Position numbers and translations under genes: made by a program
Source: an uncultured Sporolactobacillus sp.
GTDB lineage: Bacteria > Bacillota > Bacilli > Bacillales > Sporolactobacillaceae
Length of the DNA stretch: 16,681 nt
Reading direction: 5' to 3'
Assembly (NCBI GenBank): GCA_900543345.1
Contig: UQRJ01000031.1
Span: 1-16,681, forward strand
Notes under the pieces: generated by a model
The model's input: only the letters and a program-made list of their open reading frames with translations
The model's database searches: none
What the model was told of the DNA's origin: nothing
Part shown: positions 1 to 6,225 of the stretch, piece after piece
Layout: every line of letters starts with the position of its first letter
Position numbering within the stretch: the first letter of the stretch is position 1

Positions 1-43
1 TGTCTTAGGGTCTCGTGGGCTCGGAGATGTGTATAAGAGACAG
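1..43. other. Nextera read-2 transposase adapter (not genomic)
   Basis: Bases 10-43 match the Illumina Nextera read-2 adapter, ending in the 19-bp mosaic end AGATGTGTATAAGAGACAG. The eight bases before it (2-9) sit where an i7 sample index would be, and base 1 fits the last base of the P7 arm. This is library sequence left in the assembly. Translated, it gives the well-known contaminant peptide GSEMCIRDS, so any protein beginning this way has an artificial N-terminus. Confidence 0.97.
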
Positions 44-44
44 C

Positions 45-317
45 AAGCACATGCGTCCACGGACCGGTCTTGATAAAGATATTTCGGATTATGTGTTAAA
101 ATGGACGGAAACGCAGCAATTCTTGCAGAAACTGACGGATCTGCTGCGCTTTATGCTTCCCCAGTACAAGCGTGAAGGAAAAGGCCAGCTCGTGATTGCG
201 ATCGGATGCACGGGCGGTAAGCATCGTTCTGTGGCACTCACCGAATGGCTCAGACGAAAATTATTGGAAGAGGATTATCCGGTCAGTGTCACGCATCGGG
301 ATATAGGGAAAGGATAA
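45..317 (+). CDS. rapZ: RapZ/YvcJ nucleotide-binding protein, 3' end only
   Basis: About 90 C-terminal residues are present; the family is about 290 residues long. The N-terminal P-loop NTPase half is missing because the contig ends in adapter. The visible part carries the conserved C-terminal motifs HMRPRTGLD, QYKREGK, AIGCTGGKHRSV and VTHRDI. In Escherichia coli, RapZ binds the sRNA GlmZ and controls glucosamine-6-phosphate synthesis. The Bacillus orthologue YvcJ binds and hydrolyses nucleotides and affects competence. The stop codon is 4 bp before yvcK, the standard Firmicute order, so the two are co-transcribed. Identity is firm; the function in this organism is inferred from the family. 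Confidence 0.93.
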   Translation, partial: KHMRPRTGLDKDISDYVLKWTETQQFLQKLTDLLRFMLPQYKREGKGQLVIAIGCTGGKHRSVALTEWLRRKLLEEDYPVSVTHRDIGKG

Positions 318-321
318 AAGC

Positions 322-1284
322 ATGACGGAGCGAAAAAAAGTGGTAGCGATCGGCGGGGGGACCGGCCTTCCGACGATTTTACGCGGACTGAAGCAATATC
401 CGCTGGACATTTCGGCAATTGTGACGGTGGCTGACGACGGTGGCAGCAGCGGCAGGTTGAGAAATGAATTGCAGATTCCGCCGCCGGGCGATATCCGTAA
501 CGTTCTCGTCTCGCTGTCCGATGTGGAGCCGATTTTTGAGAAACTGCTTCAGCACCGTTTCCAAACAGAAAGCGGCTTGAACGGTCATTCACTTGGTAAC
601 TTGTTAATTGCTGCACTGACGTCGATTACCGGCGATTTTGTTAAAGGCGTCCGCGAATTGAGCCGAATACTAAATGTCCATGGTCAGGTGCTCCCGGCCG
701 CCGATCAGAGCATCGTGCTCTGTGCGCAGATGGCGGACGGCAGTATGGTGGAAGGGGAATCGCGTATTCCGACTGTTGATAAGAAGATCAATCGCGTATT
801 CCTAAGACCCGCGGATATCCGGCCGCTGCCGGAGAGTGTGGAAGCGATTCGGTCGGCGGATCTGATTACGCTCGGGCCGGGCAGTCTGTATACGAGTGTC
901 ATTCCCAATCTGCTCGTGCCCGAACTGGCCGAAGAGCTTGTCCGTTCGCCGGCGCGCAAAGTATATGTGTGCAATGCAATGACGCAGAAGGGCGAAACGG
1001 ATGATTTCACGGTATCCGATCATATCGCGGCCATCCATCGGCATGTCGGTCGTCCGTTTATTGATACGGTACTTGCCAATAACCGGCCGATCCCGCCCGA
1101 TATTTTGAAGCGCTATGCGGCGGAAGAAGCCGAGCCAGTCACCATTGACCGGGAAAAATTAGAAGCCGGCGGCATCGATGTAATCGCGGCACCGCTCATC
1201 CACATGAGGAGCGGTGTGATCCGCCACGATGAATCGGCGGTCGCCGATCTACTGATGAAACTGATTGATGGGAAGAAAGTCTGA
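322..1284 (+). CDS. yvcK: YvcK/MgfK gluconeogenesis and morphogenesis factor
   Basis: 320 residues, full length for the CofD-like YvcK family (B. subtilis about 317). Visible motifs are the nucleotide-binding loop IGGGTGLPTILRG (residues 10-22), VADDGGSSGRLR (about 37-48), PPGDIRNVLVSL and GHSLGNLLIAAL. In B. subtilis, YvcK binds UDP-sugars, is needed for growth on gluconeogenic carbon sources and helps place the cell-wall enzyme PBP1. A ribosome site (AAAGGA) overlaps the end of rapZ, and the gene starts 5 bp after its stop. The 3' end is followed closely by whiA with its own GGAGG. Part of the conserved rapZ-yvcK-whiA cluster. Confidence 0.95.
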   Translation: MTERKKVVAIGGGTGLPTILRGLKQYPLDISAIVTVADDGGSSGRLRNELQIPPPGDIRNVLVSLSDVEPIFEKLLQHRFQTESGLNGHSLGNLLIAALTSITGDFVKGVRELSRILNVHGQVLPAADQSIVLCAQMADGSMVEGESRIPTVDKKINRVFLRPADIRPLPESVEAIRSADLITLGPGSLYTSVIPNLLVPELAEELVRSPARKVYVCNAMTQKGETDDFTVSDHIAAIHRHVGRPFIDTVLANNRPIPPDILKRYAAEEAEPVTIDREKLEAGGIDVIAAPLIHMRSGVIRHDESAVADLLMKLIDGKKV

Positions 1285-1303
1285 TGAAGCGGAGGATGCT
1301 GCC

Positions 1304-2236
1304 ATGTCGTTTGCCGCAGACACAAAACGTGAACTGACAACGCTTGAAGTGAACGATTGCTGCGCCCGCGCAGAACTGGCGGCGCTGACACGGATGAACG
1401 GATTCGTTTCGATTCGCAACAAACGGGTTGAGCTGGATATTGCGACAGAAAACGCAGCCATCTCCAGACGGATCTATCGCTTGATCAAGCAAGTTTATCA
1501 CTATCGGATCGAGATTCTTGTTCGCCGTAAAATGCGGCTGAAGAAGAATAATGTTTATATTGTGCGGCTGAAAGAAACGGCCGGCGCTTTCCTCCGCGAT
1601 TTGAAAATCATCGGCGAGGGCGGCCGATTCACTCGCGAGATCGACAACGGGTTAGTTAAGAAAAAATGTTGCCGGCGCGCGTATCTGCGCGGCGCTTTTC
1701 TGGCAGGCGGCTCGTTGAACCATCCGGAGTCGTCCTATCATCTTGAGATTTTCTCAAATTATGAAGAGCATACGTACTCGCTTGCCAAATTGATGAACAC
1801 CTTTGATCTGAATGTGAAGGTGCTGCCGAGAAAAAACGGTTATATCATTTATATGAAAGAGGGAGAAAAGATTACCGATTTTCTCAGTATCATCGGAGCT
1901 AATCAAGCGTTGTTTTATTTTGAGGATATCCGGATTGTCAAGGATATGCGTAATTCAGTCAATCGTCTTGTTAACTGCGAAACCGCGAACTTGAATAAAA
2001 CCGTTAGTGCGGCGATGCGGCAGATTGAGAATATCCGCTTGATCGATAAGAATATCGGCCTTGACGAACTGCCCGATAAATTGAGTGAGATTGCCAGACT
2101 GCGACTTCATCATCCCGACATTACACTCAAGGAGCTCGGCGAACTGGTGGTGGGAGAACCGATCAGCAAGTCGGGTATCAATCATCGCTTTCGAAAAATC
2201 GATCAAATTGCCGAACGAATTCGTCGAGGGCAATGA
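1304..2236 (+). CDS. whiA: WhiA DNA-binding regulator
   Basis: 310 residues starting MSFAADTKREL, the typical start of Bacillales WhiA. ATG 1304 was chosen because GGAGG at 1291-1295 lies 8 bp upstream. A more upstream ATG would add 13 residues that resemble no family member and overlap yvcK. The N-terminal part is the LAGLIDADG-like fold (motifs AELAALTRMNG, RRKMRLKKNN, RAYLRGAFLAGGSLN). The C-terminal helix-turn-helix lies at about 265-305 (TLKELGELV, SKSGINHRFRK). WhiA controls sporulation genes in Streptomyces and affects cell division and chromosome segregation in B. subtilis. Third gene of the rapZ-yvcK-whiA-crh operon. Confidence 0.95.
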   Translation: MSFAADTKRELTTLEVNDCCARAELAALTRMNGFVSIRNKRVELDIATENAAISRRIYRLIKQVYHYRIEILVRRKMRLKKNNVYIVRLKETAGAFLRDLKIIGEGGRFTREIDNGLVKKKCCRRAYLRGAFLAGGSLNHPESSYHLEIFSNYEEHTYSLAKLMNTFDLNVKVLPRKNGYIIYMKEGEKITDFLSIIGANQALFYFEDIRIVKDMRNSVNRLVNCETANLNKTVSAAMRQIENIRLIDKNIGLDELPDKLSEIARLRLHHPDITLKELGELVVGEPISKSGINHRFRKIDQIAERIRRGQ

Positions 2237-2286
2237 TCAGATAATAGTAGTATGCGGCGTAAGCCGGAAAGGAGGAGAATAGGCTC

Positions 2287-2547
2287 ATGGTCGAAAAAAC
2301 GGTCACCGTCCGGTTAAAAGAAGGACTTCAGGCACGACCGGCAGCCTTGTTCGTTCAGGAAGCCAATCGTTTCCATTCACATATCACTCTTGAGAAGAAT
2401 GGCAGAGTTGCCAATGTAAAAAGCATTATGGGTGTGATGAGTATCGCACCGGCCTACGGTGAACATTTTGTGCTTCACGCCGAAGGTCCGGACGAAACAG
2501 AAGCAATTCAGACGTTGGCAGATTTTATCGAGAAGGAAGCTGACTGA
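2287..2547 (+). CDS. crh: Crh, catabolite-repression HPr homologue
   Basis: 86 residues, HPr-like fold. Gln15 (motif EGLQARPAALF) replaces the catalytic His15 of HPr, which is the diagnostic difference of Crh, so it cannot carry phosphate for PTS sugar uptake. Ser46, the HPr-kinase target, is conserved (VKSIMGVMS). In B. subtilis, P-Ser-Crh is a co-repressor of CcpA, and unphosphorylated Crh binds methylglyoxal synthase. The start has a strong AAAGGAGGAG ribosome site. It lies 50 bp after whiA, as in Bacillus. Crh occurs in Bacillus and close relatives, which supports the Bacillales assignment. Confidence 0.96.
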   Translation: MVEKTVTVRLKEGLQARPAALFVQEANRFHSHITLEKNGRVANVKSIMGVMSIAPAYGEHFVLHAEGPDETEAIQTLADFIEKEAD

Positions 2548-2558
2548 ATAGTCGCTTT

Positions 2559-2572
2559 TGTAAGCGCTTATA
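2559..2572. promoter_or_regulatory. cre-like (CcpA) site downstream of crh
   Basis: TGTAAGCGCTTATA matches the cre consensus TGWAANCGNTNWCA at 13 of 14 positions; its core TAAGCGCTTA is a perfect palindrome. It lies 12 bp after the crh stop and before the terminator, which is not a promoter position. It could be a roadblock or a chance match. Confidence 0.45.
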
Positions 2573-2581
2573 AATAAGGCA

Positions 2582-2625
2582 GAAAAAGAAGTCCGGAAAT
2601 AAAGAGCGTCCCGGACTTCTTTTTC
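2582..2625. terminator. Bidirectional rho-independent terminator between crh and clpP
   Basis: A perfect 15-bp stem (2582-2596 with 2611-2625; arm core GAAGTCCGG) with a 14-nt loop has A-runs on one arm and T-runs on the other. It can stop transcription from both convergent genes, crh (+) and clpP (-). Confidence 0.9.
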
Positions 2626-2631
2626 ATGCGT

Positions 2632-3222
2632 TTATTTTTTGCCGGCAGGTTTCAGAATGTCGTCGATCAAGCCGTAATTTTTAGCCTCTTCCGCTGTCAG
2701 GAAATGATCGCGATCGGTGTCTTTCGCGATCACGTCATACGGTTGGCCGGTCCGTTCGGAATAAATCTGATTCAGTTTTTTACGGATCCTGAGAATCCGC
2801 TTTGCGTGAATTTCCATATCCGAGGCCTGTCCTTGCATACCGCCGAGCGGCTGATGAATCATGATCTCACTGTTCGGAAGCGCGTAACGTTTGCCGATCT
2901 CTCCGGCAGTTAACAGAAAGCTGCCCATCGACGCCGCCATGCCGATGCAGATGGTGGATACTTTCGGCTTGATATACTGCATCGTATCGTAAATGGCCAT
3001 TCCCGCAGTGATCGAACCGCCCGGGCTGTTAATATACAGCGAAATATCCTTCTCCGAATCTTCCGCTGCGAGAAACAGCAATTGGGCGACTACGGCATTG
3101 GCTACGTTATCGTCGATGGCGGTACCGAGCATGATGATCCGGTCCTTCAGCAGCCGTGAGTAAATGTCGTATGCCCGCTCGCCGCGATTTGTCTGCTCAA
3201 TGACTGTTGGAATTAAAGGCAT
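2632..3222 (-). CDS. clpP: ATP-dependent Clp protease proteolytic subunit
   Basis: 196 residues, the usual ClpP length. The catalytic triad is in place: Ser98 in GMAASMGSF, His123 in MIHQPLGG and Asp172 in DTDRDHFLT. The start MPLIPTVIEQTNRGERAYD is the conserved processed N-terminus. GGGAGGG lies 7 bp upstream; an 18-residue upstream extension in the same frame has no family support. ClpP forms the tetradecameric peptidase that works with ClpX, ClpC and ClpE in protein quality control, competence and sporulation. It is transcribed alone, convergent with crh, from a promoter overlapped by a CtsR box. Placement beside a tRNA-Arg gene is the same as in B. subtilis. Confidence 0.97.
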   Translation of the reverse strand: MPLIPTVIEQTNRGERAYDIYSRLLKDRIIMLGTAIDDNVANAVVAQLLFLAAEDSEKDISLYINSPGGSITAGMAIYDTMQYIKPKVSTICIGMAASMGSFLLTAGEIGKRYALPNSEIMIHQPLGGMQGQASDMEIHAKRILRIRKKLNQIYSERTGQPYDVIAKDTDRDHFLTAEEAKNYGLIDDILKPAGKK

Positions 3223-3275
3223 TGAACAACCCTCCCTTTTCCATATACAAAATGATTTTCCCTTAACACATGTCA

Positions 3276-3304
3276 ATCATACCTTAAAGGTCAATTTAGG
3301 TCAA
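3276..3304 (-). promoter_or_regulatory. SigA-type promoter of clpP
   Basis: On the minus strand, TTGACC (-35, 3299-3304) and TATGAT (-10, 3276-3281) are separated by exactly 17 bp. The predicted start is near 3269, giving a leader of about 47 nt. Confidence 0.8.
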
Positions 3305-3305
3305 A
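3289..3305. promoter_or_regulatory. CtsR operator of clpP
   Basis: The heptad repeat GGTCAAT-TTA-GGTCAAA matches the CtsR box (A/GGTCAAA-NAN-A/GGTCAAA) with one mismatch. It covers the -35 element and part of the spacer, so bound CtsR would block RNA polymerase. This is the known heat-shock control of Firmicute clpP. Confidence 0.85.
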
Positions 3306-3407
3306 TGTGACGTCTGCGTTGGAAAAATTTTCTCAGGAGCAAATAGGCCCCCGAATACTGAACGTCAATCGCTGACATGACGCAAAAAGGAGGTGAGATC
3401 GCACCGA

Positions 3408-3488
3408 ATGGAGAAAAACGCTCCGAGTTATGTAGGCAACGCCCCGCAATCACAAAAACGGCACATTTATTCACGTAATTATGACTGA
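3408..3488 (+). CDS. Possible small protein with a very strong ribosome site
   Basis: A 26-residue reading frame (starts MEKNAPSYVGNAPQSQK) rich in Lys, Arg, Asn and Gln. It follows AAAAAGGAGGTGA at 3384-3396, an almost perfect match to the 16S anti-Shine-Dalgarno. The gap from GGAGG to ATG is 14 nt, longer than optimal, so translation is uncertain. A GTG at 3393 in the same frame overlaps the ribosome site and is unlikely. The stretch between the clpP promoter and the tRNA terminator otherwise holds no gene. Small basic, Asn/Gln-rich proteins are common among spore proteins, but I recognise no family. Confidence 0.25.
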   Translation: MEKNAPSYVGNAPQSQKRHIYSRNYD

Positions 3489-3556
3489 TTCTGAATTTCG
3501 GCAGCCGATTGTGAATGCTTTCGGTCATTGATCAATTCCGAATTTCGGGCAGAACA

Positions 3557-3586
3557 AAAAGGGCCGGCCATCTAGCCGCCCCTTTT
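3557..3586 (-). terminator. Terminator of tRNA-Arg
   Basis: A 12-nt stem (3557-3568 with 3575-3586) has one C-C mismatch and a 6-nt loop. On the minus strand it follows the tRNA by 5 nt and ends in a T-run. Confidence 0.8.
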
Positions 3587-3591
3587 ATGAG

Positions 3592-3666
3592 TGCGCTCGA
3601 AGGGATTCGAACCCATGACACTTGGTACCGGAAACCAATGCTCTATCCAGGCTGAGCTACGAGCGC
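3592..3666 (-). tRNA. tRNA-Arg (anticodon CCG)
   Basis: A 75-nt cloverleaf on the minus strand. The acceptor stem GCGCTCG/CGAGCGC is perfect and the discriminator base is A. The D arm is GCTC...GAGC. The anticodon stem TTGGT/ACCAA encloses the loop TTCCGGT, giving anticodon CCG, which reads CGG arginine codons. The T loop is TTCGAAT, and its stem has one T-T mismatch near the outer end. CCA is not encoded and must be added after transcription. It is a single-gene unit with its own promoter and terminator, next to clpP as B. subtilis trnQ-Arg is. Confidence 0.96.
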
Positions 3667-3712
3667 ATTATCCATTTATCGACAGCAATTTTTCCATCGC
3701 TGACATTTATCT

Positions 3713-3741
3713 ATCATAAGGGATCGGGAAGTATTTTGCAA
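3713..3741 (-). promoter_or_regulatory. Promoter of tRNA-Arg
   Basis: On the minus strand, TTGCAA (3736-3741) and TATGAT (3713-3718) have a 17-bp spacer. The predicted start is near 3706, about 40 nt before the mature tRNA. Confidence 0.75.
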
Positions 3742-3859
3742 GGGCAATTTTTGTAAAATGTTTGGGACGATGCGATCTATTCCACCTGTGCGTCTGCCCA
3801 ATTCGGGCGCCACGCATGAAAATTAGGTGTTCTCATTAAGGCAAGGCTATCACCCGGTT

Positions 3860-3868
3860 CATACGTTA
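3860..3868 (+). promoter_or_regulatory. Sporulation mother-cell type -10 element of cotD
   Basis: CATACGTTA fits the SigK -10 consensus CATANNNTA exactly, 32 bp upstream of the coat gene start. No clear -35 is seen at the right spacing, so the assignment rests on the -10 and on the coat-protein context. Confidence 0.45.
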
Positions 3869-3900
3869 TAAGTGAACTTCAATTGAGGAGGAGAACAAAT

Positions 3901-4332
3901 ATGGAGGGTTCACCTTATTCGAATAAGCCTGTTTCGTCCAATCCATATGCAGGCGGTAACGCTTATCCGGGAATGAAACCTGAAGCGAAAGCACCGACAG
4001 CGACTAGTCCGGCATTCCAAGGCAAATCGGCATATGGGCCGTGGGGTCAGTCTCCCGCCGGAAAAGGTTCGTGGAAGGGGCCGGCCGCAAGCAATACGCT
4101 ACATTGTCCGCCGCAACAAGCGGGTGCGGTTTATGATCCGCAGAGTGTTAACGTCCAGGATATCTACAAACCGATTGTTGTGCAGCACATTCATCCGATG
4201 CACACGCAGATCCGGACGCATTATGTTTATGAACATCAGCACTATTATCCGCATTCGGTATCGCGTACGTGCGATGAAAAGCACTATAGTGTCCAGTGCG
4301 GACGCCCGTGTTTTCCCAAACCGCATTGCTAA
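3901..4332 (+). CDS. cotD: CotD-family spore coat protein with long N-terminal extension
   Basis: 143 residues starting at ATG 3901, chosen because GAGGAGGAG lies just upstream; an earlier TTG would overlap that site. Residues about 88-130 match the CotD core: IVVQHIHPMHTQ, then Tyr/His-rich EHQHYYPHS. At least eight His lie in the C-terminal half, with late Cys residues (124, 133, 137, 143). CotD is an inner coat protein of the Bacillus spore made late in the mother cell. B. subtilis CotD is about 75 residues, so the Gly/Pro/Ser-rich first 85 residues here (SNPYAGGNAYPGM, GPWGQSPAGKGSWKGP) are an added low-complexity domain. It stands alone between a sporulation-like -10 element and a terminator. 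Confidence 0.8.
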   Translation: MEGSPYSNKPVSSNPYAGGNAYPGMKPEAKAPTATSPAFQGKSAYGPWGQSPAGKGSWKGPAASNTLHCPPQQAGAVYDPQSVNVQDIYKPIVVQHIHPMHTQIRTHYVYEHQHYYPHSVSRTCDEKHYSVQCGRPCFPKPHC

Positions 4333-4342
4333 GCGCGGCTGG

Positions 4343-4379
4343 AAAAAAGCCGGTCCCGAAGACAAGGGGCCGGTTTTTA
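4343..4379 (+). terminator. Rho-independent terminator of cotD
   Basis: The stem AAAAA(g)CCGGTCCC/GGGGCCGGTTTTT has one bulged G and one G-T pair, an 8-nt loop and a T-run ending at 4378. It begins 10 bp after the cotD stop. Confidence 0.85.
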
Positions 4380-4473
4380 TAATGACTGGCGGTGATCGGC
4401 AAATAGCGAAATAAGTTGACGAGCCATGACCATTAGCGGAGAAAAGTGGTTTACGTTGCAATCATTCTTTACG

Positions 4474-4822
4474 ATTCGGGGCAACTCTGCCTGGATTCGG
4501 AGCAACTTTTTCTGGATTCGGAGCAGCTTTCTCGGATTCGGGGCAAGTTTTCGGCATTCGGGGCAACTCTGCCTGGATTCGGAGCAACTTTCTCGGATTC
4601 GGGGCAACTTTTTCTGGATTCGGGGCAACTCTGCCTGGATTCGGGGCAACTCTGCCCGGATTCGGGGCAACTCTGCCCGGATTCGGAGCAACTTTCTCGG
4701 ATTCGGGGCAACTCTGCCTGGATTCGGAGCAACTTTTCGGCATTCGGAGCAACTTTCTCGAATTCGGGGCAGCTTTTTCTGGATTCGGAGCAACTTTCGG
4801 CATTCGGGGCAACTCCGCTTGG
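4474..4822. repeat. Tandem array of 17 degenerate 19-21-bp units
   Basis: Seventeen consecutive units begin with ATTCGG(G/A)GCA and continue with one of a few tails: CTCTGCCTGG, CTTTTTCTGG, CTTTCTCGG or CTTTTCGGC. Unit lengths mix 19, 20 and 21 bp (nine of 21, seven of 20, one of 19). A reading frame therefore changes from unit to unit, and no single frame encodes a regular protein repeat. The long open frames on both strands here (peptides like NPGRVAPNPEKVAPN) are by-products of the repeats. The array lies between the cotD terminator and the corA promoter. There are no spacers of CRISPR type and no cas genes. Function unknown. Confidence 0.93.
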
Positions 4823-4872
4823 ATTTGCCGTTTTTTTTTACAGCGGAGATGAGTGATTGTAACAAATTTTAT

Positions 4873-4901
4873 TTGTCTAAAGGGCTGTAACAATGTATGA
4901 T
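4873..4901 (+). promoter_or_regulatory. Promoter of the corA leader transcript
   Basis: TTGTCT (-35, 4873-4878) and TATGAT (-10, 4896-4901) are separated by 17 bp. The predicted start is near 4908, giving a 5' leader of about 220 nt before corA. Confidence 0.65.
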
Positions 4902-4907
4902 AGATTT

Positions 4908-5126
4908 TGTTGGCCGCGGACTGCCGCGCGGACGGCCATGAAAAAATCTCAGGCAGAAGGAGCTGGCTGCCGAATGCAATCCGATAGTTCTTCGAATCAG
5001 AACCCCGGTCCCGGGCATAGTAATGAGGAAGATTCCACATCGCCCGCGGACAGTTGCCTCGACGGCAGCCGACTGCCTGGGGGGCCGATGTGCTCAAACT
5101 TCCTCTAATTTTGAGGAGGTGGCACA
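4908..5126 (+). promoter_or_regulatory. Structured 5' leader of corA, candidate translational switch
   Basis: About 220 nt rich in complementary segments, including GGCCG/CGGCC (4912-4916/4933-4937), GGCAG/CTGCC (4952-4956/4967-4971) and GTTCT/AGAAC (4987-4991/4999-5003). A nested pair of 7-bp helices follows: GAGGAAG/CTTCCTC (5025-5031/5099-5105) and CACATCG/CGATGTG (5036-5042/5086-5092). CTTCCTC can instead pair with the Shine-Dalgarno sequence GAGGAGG (5113-5119) across a 7-nt loop. The two pairings exclude each other, as in translational riboswitches. I could not match it to the M-box, yybP, cobalamin or ydaO consensus from memory. A 71-codon frame within it has no ribosome site and is rejected. 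Confidence 0.5.
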
Positions 5127-6068
5127 ATGATCGATATTTATCTGACAAACGAACAGGACCAGCTGATTAAAAAAGACGAACTAGCTAAGGGGTGCTGGAT
5201 TAATCTGACGCGCCCGTCCGAATTCGAAGTGCGCAAGGTAGTCGAGGGGACCGGTATTCCGTCTGACTTTATCCGCGACTCGCTGGACGATGACGAACGC
5301 TCGCGTATCGAGAAAGAAGACGATACGGTGCTGATCATCGTCGATTTTCCGGTACTCGTCGAGGATGATTCGGAATCGGCGCCGTATGATACGATTCCGC
5401 TTGGCATCATTGTTACTTCGTTTTATTTTGTGACGGTCTGCTTGGAAAGCAATCCGATTATCGACGATTTTATTCAGAACCGCATTCGCAATTTTTTTAC
5501 CTATAAAAAAACGCGTTTTACGCTACAATTGCTGTACTCGATTGCCCGTTATTATCTGAAGTATTTGCGTTCGATCGATCGCAAGACGTCACTAATTGAG
5601 CGGGAACTGCATGAGTCGATGCGCAATAAAGAACTTTTCAATCTGCTGAATCTGGAGAAGACGCTCGTTTATTTTACGACGTCGCTTAAGTCGAACAATA
5701 TTGTCATGGAAAAAATGACGAAACAGCGTTTTCTGCGGATGTATGAGGACGACCAGGATTTGCTTGAGGACGTGATTATCGAAATCAAGCAGGCGATTGA
5801 AATGTCGGAAGTCCATAGCAACATCTTAAGCGGAATGATGGACGCGTATGCATCGGTTATTTCCAACAATGTCAATGTGGTCATGAAGTTTCTGACGACG
5901 GTGACGATCGTTCTGTCGATTCCGACGATGGTGGCCAGCTTCTATGGTATGAATGTCGATCAGATCCCGTTTCAGCACGCCTCACATGCTTTCTGGGTCC
6001 CGATAATGATTGCGCTTGTTCTGTCAGGGATTACGGCGCTTTGGTTTTGGAAAAAGAAATATTTTTGA
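5127..6068 (+). CDS. corA: CorA-family divalent cation transporter
   Basis: 313 residues, usual for CorA. A large acidic cytoplasmic N-terminal domain is followed by a long helical stalk (about 155-250) and two C-terminal membrane segments (about 254-273 and 288-308). The signature YGMN (Tyr273-Asn276) ends the first membrane helix; in CorA this GMN motif forms the selectivity filter of the pentameric channel. Substrate is most likely Mg2+, though CorA proteins can pass Co2+ and Ni2+, and paralogues of this branch are poorly characterised. The protein ends in a basic tail (WKKKYF), as expected for a cytoplasmic C-terminus. GAGGAGG lies 7 bp before the ATG and can be masked by the leader. Transcribed alone. 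Confidence 0.9.
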   Translation: MIDIYLTNEQDQLIKKDELAKGCWINLTRPSEFEVRKVVEGTGIPSDFIRDSLDDDERSRIEKEDDTVLIIVDFPVLVEDDSESAPYDTIPLGIIVTSFYFVTVCLESNPIIDDFIQNRIRNFFTYKKTRFTLQLLYSIARYYLKYLRSIDRKTSLIERELHESMRNKELFNLLNLEKTLVYFTTSLKSNNIVMEKMTKQRFLRMYEDDQDLLEDVIIEIKQAIEMSEVHSNILSGMMDAYASVISNNVNVVMKFLTTVTIVLSIPTMVASFYGMNVDQIPFQHASHAFWVPIMIALVLSGITALWFWKKKYF

Positions 6069-6079
6069 TGAGTGGATAA

Positions 6080-6117
6080 GCCGTGGCGGAACTTGCGTTT
6101 CTGCCGCGGCCTTTTTA
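6080..6117 (+). terminator. Terminator of corA
   Basis: An 8-bp stem GCCGTGGC/GCCGCGGC (one G-T pair; 6080-6087 with 6103-6110) has a 15-nt loop and is followed by CTTTTTATG. Confidence 0.8.
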
Positions 6118-6169
6118 TGCCCCGTCGACACGGCCGGTCGCCAATCGATCGGGTTCGCCAATGAAAGCG

Positions 6170-6198
6170 TAGTCATATTTGGCGGGCATTGGTATAAT
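6170..6198 (+). promoter_or_regulatory. Promoter of rpoN
   Basis: A perfect TATAAT (6193-6198) lies 17 bp after TAGTCA (6170-6175), a 4/6 match to the -35 consensus. It sits 27 bp upstream of the rpoN start. Confidence 0.65.
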
Positions 6199-6225
6199 AA
6201 AAGCAGGGGGAAGAGGTGAACGGAA

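Noticed and set aside
15..44. N-terminal residues MGSEMCIRDS joined to RapZ
   Set aside because: They are translated Nextera adapter.
3301..3528. 75-codon minus-strand frame upstream of clpP
   Set aside because: No ribosome site, no recognisable motif, and it would read toward the clpP promoter and CtsR box.
4474..4822. CRISPR array
   Set aside because: Units abut without unique spacers, the whole unit is only about 20 bp, and no cas genes are nearby.
4893..5108. 71-codon frame in the corA leader
   Set aside because: It has no ribosome site, begins inside the -10 region and lies in sequence better explained as structured RNA.
4908..5126. Known Mg2+ M-box, yybP-ykoY, cobalamin or ydaO riboswitch
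   Set aside because: The conserved core strings that I know for these classes are not present; an Infernal search is needed before excluding divergent members.
5120..5134. Sigma-54 promoter TGGCAC before corA
   Set aside because: The -12 TTGC element is missing at the required spacing and the sequence overlaps the start codon.
4462..5148. Long open frames on both strands across the tandem array, with peptides such as APNPGRVAPNP
   Set aside because: Unit length varies between 19, 20 and 21 bp, so frames slip from unit to unit. No ribosome site precedes them, and the minus-strand frame also runs through the corA leader.
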